From Tetrapyrgos nigripes (Eukaryota > Basidiomycota > Agaricomycetes > Agaricales > Campanellaceae), in NCBI GenBank assembly GCA_013368315.1, contig JAACJM010000001.1, forward strand, positions 1-64,000: 64,000 nt of DNA, read 5' to 3'. This document shows positions 58,970 to 64,000 of the stretch, piece after piece; the stretch's first letter is position 1; each line of letters starts with the position of its first letter. A program made the translations under genes and the position numbers. The notes under the pieces were generated by a model. It worked only from the letters and a program-made list of their open reading frames with translations, was not told where the DNA came from and did not search any database.

Positions 58970-59690
58970 ATCACTACTACTGATACGAGCTGTGAACCCG
59001 TGCCTTCGGTACGATGACTCGCTATCGCTCGCACCTGCCTACAGCACGGATTCACAGCTCGGCTGGCGCCTCGTTCTCGATAATAGGGGTATATACAGGG
59101 TTACTTATTATGAGGACTCACTTGGCACTGCACACCTCAAAAAAGGGTATGGCCATTAGTAACGTTGCAGCCCCATCTTCTCATTCTAACTAACTCAGGT
59201 TATAATCCACTCGGACCTTCAGCCCTCACTCTTTTTTATTATTAAGCTCTGGACTTCCCTCACTCAGCACTGCACACCTTGAAAAAGGGTATATACATGG
59301 TTATTATAAGCATTAGTTTTTGAGAACTTGGTTCAAGCCTACATTGGTTTAGTTTCAGTCTGCTCAAAATACATGAAGTAAATATACTCTGTACTGTCCT
59401 TCATAGTCATTAAAATTTGAAAAATTCTGTGCATTAGTGTTGAGGATGTGCAAGGATACTATCAGCCACCCCCACCCCCATATCTACCCACATCCTCCCA
59501 CTCACACCTCCAAATCTTCCTCCATCATTAGTCACCTGAGGAAAGTATGCTTTCTTACAATTTACTAATAGTTGACCTCAGTATGGTAGAATCTAAGGTT
59601 TTTTTGAGCTATTTACATCTTCATATATTCTACAGGGACCTTTTTGCTATATTCATTGAGGTATGTAGCATATATGCTGTGGAACATAGG
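58970..59690. repeat. Intergenic region with a diverged direct repeat
   Basis: GCACTGCACACCT followed by AAAAAGGGTAT occurs at about 59127 and 59268, with similar flanks (TATACAGGGTTACTTATTAT and TATACATGGTTATTATAA), so a unit of roughly 140 bp is duplicated. No gene was recognised. Confidence 0.5.
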
Positions 59691-60128
59691 TAGTGAAGTT
59701 TGCCTGGGAAAACAGACGGACAGGGGCTTATTACCGGCAGTAAGCGCGGCCGTCAGTGGTGGCAGTTGTTTCGAGTAATAGGTAGATCGGTACAGATCGA
59801 CTATATTAGGTGATGGTACCTGGCACGTGATACGCGGCAACCGGACGGCTTGAACACGTGACCGCCGTACTGGTCCGAATTTCGATTGCCACCGTGACAT
59901 TTCCGCTGACACCAAAAGGATGACACATTGGCACCGGCACAGTGCCACATCACCAGCGGCATCGGCACTCTGCCACATCAGCATCGGCGCGGCAGTTTGC
60001 CACCTCATACCGTCGGCCACGAAATCAATTCATCTCCACTGCTTAAAAGCAAGCTCCAGAGCTAGGGAACCCGTTTTCTCTCCCTCTGCGCATTCTCTCC
60101 CTTTGATGCTTGCATGGCAGTGCTAATT

Positions 60129-60480
60129 GGAATGGCTGGATCATACTGGGTGGGATGGGAGGATTATGCTGGGTAGGATGGGGAGATTATGCTGGGTAGG
60201 ATGGGGGGATTCTGCTGGGTGGGATGGGGGGATTCTGCTGGGTGGGATCTGCTGGGTGGGATGGGGGATTCTGCTGGGTGGGATGGGGGGATTCTGCTGG
60301 GTGGGATGTGCTGGGTGGGATAGGGGGATTCTGCTGGGTGGGATGGGGGGATTCTGCTGGGTGGGATGGGGGGATTCTGCTGGTTGGGGTGGGGAGATTC
60401 TGCTGGTTGGAATGGGGGATTATACTGGGTGGGGTGAGGGGGTTCTGCTGGTGGGGATGGGGATTATGCTGGGATGTACA
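60129..60480 (+). repeat. G-rich minisatellite, unit about 23 bp
   Basis: About fifteen imperfect copies of GGATGGGGGGATTCTGCTGG with GTG completing the unit. Some copies lack part of the unit. Both + frames stay open through it (GFCWVGWGDSAGW-like), which is a consequence of the repeat and not evidence of a gene. Each unit has a run of four to six G. Confidence 0.92.
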
Positions 60481-62860
60481 CTACTTGATATAGCAGGGCA
60501 TTTTGTACTAGGGGAAACAATATTATTATATGTGTTGAGAATTTACAATTTGTTCTTTTGACTGTGCTTCATACCTTATGCTACAATGGCAACTACAAAT
60601 CCAACGGAGCTATAGTATCTTCTTTTCTTGGAGACCTAATTCCTTGAGATTGCCACATAGTATTATAAGTATTGAGCAGTTCTGGACTAGTGATAGGGCA
60701 TTTGGTTCTTCAAGTTACCACTTAGGCTACCTTAGCTGAAGTCAGCTCAAGTTAAGCTTAACTGTCCATCCTTGACTGGATGAGGTCTAAAATTGTTTGA
60801 AAATGCAGTTACAAGCTTAGAATGGCTAATTTTTACTGCCTGTGTCAGATGATTTTCCTTTTGGATTACAGCGATTCCTGAATGTAATGGGAATCATGTT
60901 TTTTTTTTCTGCATCAACCCAATAAGGAAGGTGGCCAGCTGCTAGAGGTTATTGAGCTCTTTCTTGCCTCTTTCTCTTTGGATCCATAATGAGATTTTAA
61001 AGCAGCAAAATACTTTTGATAGTTTAGCATGTACTTATAATATGGCTGGCCAGATTATAGTCATTACCATGAAGTGTAATTATTTGTGGCAATATAATAC
61101 TGTTATAATATGCTAGCATCTTATAATATGATTATAATACTGATTGTAACCCTGTTACAACATCTGAGATGTGATAATACCACTATAATGAAGTGGCTGT
61201 GGGCCAACGCTAATGCGTGGCGAGTACGAGGCCTCAAGCCCGTCATGTGGATGATGTTGAGACAGCATAGTTATGAGATGTTGGGCAGCAAAAAATAAAT
61301 GATGTTGGGCCATAGTGGAGAGACAAGAAGCCACAATAGATAAACGATGTTGAGCCATAGTCAATAGGCAGAATTGACCTGTAATCAATATCTGGAGTTC
61401 ATAGGTGAGAATAATTGCACCAGAGCAACAAAGCAGAGAAGTCCCAGTCAACATCATGAGCAGAACAAGGAAGAAATATCCAGGAGGATGCATTGAACCC
61501 AGCTTTATCACTTGGAAATGCAACCCAAGGGGTGAACAGGCAAACAGATGATTGACCTCAGGAGAAATCAGAGGGAAGAAGTTGGGAACACAAGAACATA
61601 GCCACAAGCAGAAAGGGAGTGTAAACAACTCATCCGACAATGGATTGAGTATCTGGCAAGGGAAGAGTAGGTAATCTTGAATATGCTGAAAAAAGAACAC
61701 TTGACTGGAATCTCTACCACCAAGCAAGGATTGATATATGGACAAGTAACTTTCTATTTCCAGCAGAACATGATAACAATATGCCAATAAATTGAGGGTG
61801 TAATATAGGGTACAATAATCCACCAGAGCACCTAGTGATGTGACTAAATTACTCAGGAATCACTGTAAGGAGTTGAAGCAGAACAAGTGGGTTTTTGTCA
61901 ATGAGCACTTATAGTGCAGAGTCAGTAGCAATAATTCTGTAAGTCAAAAACATTCAGAAAAAAATTTTAAGTCAAATAGCACTGTTGACACTGTCAAGTG
62001 AAGAGCAATATCAAAAGCATTTCATGGGCATATAAGTAGCTTAAAAGCAGTCTGAGATGGCTTGAGTGTTTGAGGTGGCTTGAGTAGAGCTTGAGAATGT
62101 CTTGAAGAGAGGTTGATGACAGTCTGTATAACATTGAACTATAATCTTGCTTTTGACTAGAAAATAAAATTTGTACCTTTGCTTATTAGTCCTGCCTCAA
62201 ATCAATGGATTTCTCACATCACTGCATTGAGAACCTCCTGTAGAATGAACATTATTGGAGCAGTAGAGTTTCCTACTAGCCAGTATTTATCTGGAACTTG
62301 GAAGCCTTCATTAGTTTCTGATTTTTATTTCTGTATCTCTTTTTCTTCTCATGATTCACTCCAACTCAATGCTTTACAGATGAAGTATTGAAGACATCAG
62401 TTTGCAATTAATATCTACAAATTTGATTCTTTAAGAATCTTACATGCAGTTGTGACAAGTTAAGAAAGTGATGCAAGAAGGAGTTTCCTCATAGTTCACA
62501 GGTACATCTACAGACCCATTGCACATCATCAGAAGGATATTGACCCAGTTGACACTGGTTGGAGCACAGTATTCTCCCTTTGGTTAATGATAATGTGAGT
62601 AAGTGGGTACAATGTAGTATACTTATAACTGTGGTAGGAGTCAGGAGCAGTCACTAAATGTAGCAAACAGTCCATGAAGTTCTGACACCCCTATGCATGG
62701 AATTTCTCAGTCTCTTCAGGCTTACATGTAAGTCTCACAATATATGGATTTTGCATTGTTGGATGATGCCAATGGTTATGAAGAGTGTGGAAAATGGCAT
62801 ATATATTACAAGACAAACATGGATGATGTGTCTACAGCAAAAAAAAAATAATCGAGTGGG
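60481..62860. other. AT-rich region without a recognised gene
   Basis: A 222-codon frame on - (61155-61823) has a hydrophobic, His/Leu-rich composition with no family resemblance. It coincides with short repeats (GATGTTGGGCCATAG at 61301 and GATGTTGAGCCATAG at about 61347), so I do not call it. Sequence such as GGCTGTGGGCCAACGCTAAT near 61195 looks LTR-like, but no ends were found. Confidence 0.35.
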
Positions 62861-62879
62861 GGATTGACAATGCGTGTAG

Positions 62880-63370
62880 TTGCGGCCAGATACTTGTACT
62901 CATCTGCGCTGTGCCGTGTGACGCGTCCGAATTGTTGCGGCGCGCTGACGTGCTGAAAAATACAAAGCCAAATAACCAACAAATGATGCCGCGCGACGCG
63001 TCAGAGCAGAAATGCCGTGATCATGTTAGTCTATGCGTCAGACAACACATCTACGTAGTGCCGTGTGACGTGTTGCGGCGTGCTGAGTGCTGAAAAAGAT
63101 AAAGTCAAACGAGGACACGTCAGAGGAGCCGCCGGAATGCCGCGGAGGCGATCACATGACTCGGTGTGACAGCCTCTGGCCGCAGGCCAGACCGAAGGGC
63201 GCCGGAGGCGCCTGCGAGCGCCCAGGCGCTTACAGTCAGGTACAGTCAGGTACAGGGTCTCGGCAATCGAGTTGTACCGATCTACCAGTTCCTCCAGTTG
63301 TTTCCGTCGGAAGGTTATGCAGATCACGTGACTTTGTGCCTTACTCGGTTAATTAGCCGTCGAAATCCTC
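62880..63370. repeat. GC-rich direct repeats
   Basis: Two related units about 150 bp apart: GCCGTGTGACGCGTCCGAAT then TTGCGGCGCGCTGA (from 62911), and GCCGTGTGACGTGTTGCGGC then GTGCTGAGTGCTG (from 63061). Both are followed by GAAAAA and AAAG(C/T)CAAA. CpG content is far above the surroundings. At 63273-63286 TGTACCGATCTACC is the inverse of GGTAGATCGGTACA at 59781-59794. Confidence 0.7.
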
Positions 63371-63851
63371 ACACGGGTAGTCGCATTCTATATAGATAAG
63401 ATATATCTGTAAAAAAAGTGTGTTTCTGTATTCCCTGAATAGTAGTATTATGAATATTAAACTTAATTTTTAGTACATTCATTAATTTTACCACTTCTTG
63501 TATAGTAAAACTATCTGAACATAATACTAAACCTTTGTTATTTTTAGCACCATCTCCCATTATTCAATGTGCTAATGCTATGCCTTTCTGCCGAGCGGAT
63601 ATTTTTGTATTTTCGGCGTATGTACAATGATAGTGATGAGAAGAGGATCTATACGGCAATGATAAGTTCGCTGATTGGAAGTTCTTACGCGGAGTCATTG
63701 AGTCAAAAATAAGCTTACTATACTGTACAGCTATGCACGGCCCATACAAGACTACAGTACAACTTGAAGTATATATCGAATAAGTCATCAAAAAAAAAAA
63801 ACATAGTACCATTACTTTTTACAGATACATACACATAGTCTAAATAAGAGG

Positions 63852-63995
63852 CTACATTTCTACGCACGTAGTCGTAGCATACATCCTCTCCTTCCCATAA
63901 ACCCCCCTAGTAAAATGAACGTCATCCAAAGATGTATAATGTAATTCTGGAGTTGTCGTTTTGGTTGCCGTCTGATACGGTTGTTGAGGGTCCGT
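63852..63995 (-). other. Possible 3' exon of a gene running off the window
   Basis: The minus strand ends with a frame QTATKTTTPELHYTSLDDVH and FTRGVYGKERMYATTTCVEM, then TAG. The composition is protein-like, but a stop just upstream means an intron boundary near 63970 would be required, and a second frame is also open. Only sequence beyond the window can decide. Confidence 0.2.
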
Positions 63996-64000
63996 TTAGT

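Noticed and set aside
60127..60561. 144-codon Gly/Trp-rich frame on +
   Set aside because: Product of the 23-bp minisatellite; no start context, introns or similarity to a known repeat protein.
61155..61823. 222-codon frame on the minus strand
   Set aside because: AT-rich repeat-derived sequence, odd composition and no recognisable family; too weak to call a gene.

Overview
The window looks like genomic DNA from a filamentous basidiomycete, most likely an Agaricomycete. Genes are interrupted by many short GT-AG introns of about 50-70 nt. Housekeeping proteins are fungal in character: a Gid1/RanBPM homologue, SRP68, GET3, a TFIIIC B-block subunit and a MATA-type HMG-box protein. The transposon relics (Tnp2/CACTA-like, Tc1/mariner, LTR elements, hAT-like MITEs) and the NLR-like STAND receptor are also typical of mushroom genomes. 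No rRNA or tRNA gene was recognised by eye.

Layout. 1-8.35 kb: a truncated segmental duplicate, then a long many-exon ABCC-type transporter on +. 8.8-26 kb: a transposon graveyard. It holds a gag relic, copia fragments, a Tnp2/CACTA-like element split by a solo LTR, four solo LTRs in this block, two hAT- or mariner-type MITEs sitting in a membrane-protein gene, and a sugar-transporter relic. 26.6-31.6 kb: the second copy of the duplicate (with a MITE the first copy lacks), two small hypothetical genes on -, and the Gid1/RanBPM gene. 32.6-36.2 kb: a STAND receptor with a helical MLKL/HeLo-like N-terminus, an NB-ARC and eleven TPR units, six of them almost identical. 36.2-41.8 kb: a decayed tandem copy of that receptor's 3' end, broken up by an LTR relic and a complete but dead mariner element that itself carries a solo LTR and a small inverted-repeat insertion.

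41.9-58.8 kb is a compact gene block: SRP68 (-) and GET3 (+) head to head with 35 bp between start codons, an HMG-box regulator (-), the large TFIIIC subunit (+), and an HxxxDG acyltransferase-like gene (-). 59-64 kb is gene-poor and holds a G-rich minisatellite, AT-rich sequence, and GC-rich direct repeats.

Functionally, SRP68 and GET3 act in the two main routes delivering membrane proteins to the ER, and they appear to share one promoter region. The STAND receptor is the best candidate for an innate-immunity or self/non-self recognition system: its repeats look as if they are being duplicated now, and a ruined paralogue lies next door. In-frame TGA codons in both DNA transposases and A/G-only mismatches between the mariner terminal repeats fit decay by cytosine deamination. 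Exon boundaries were read by eye. The ABC transporter start and the SRP68 frame breaks are the least certain points among the real genes.
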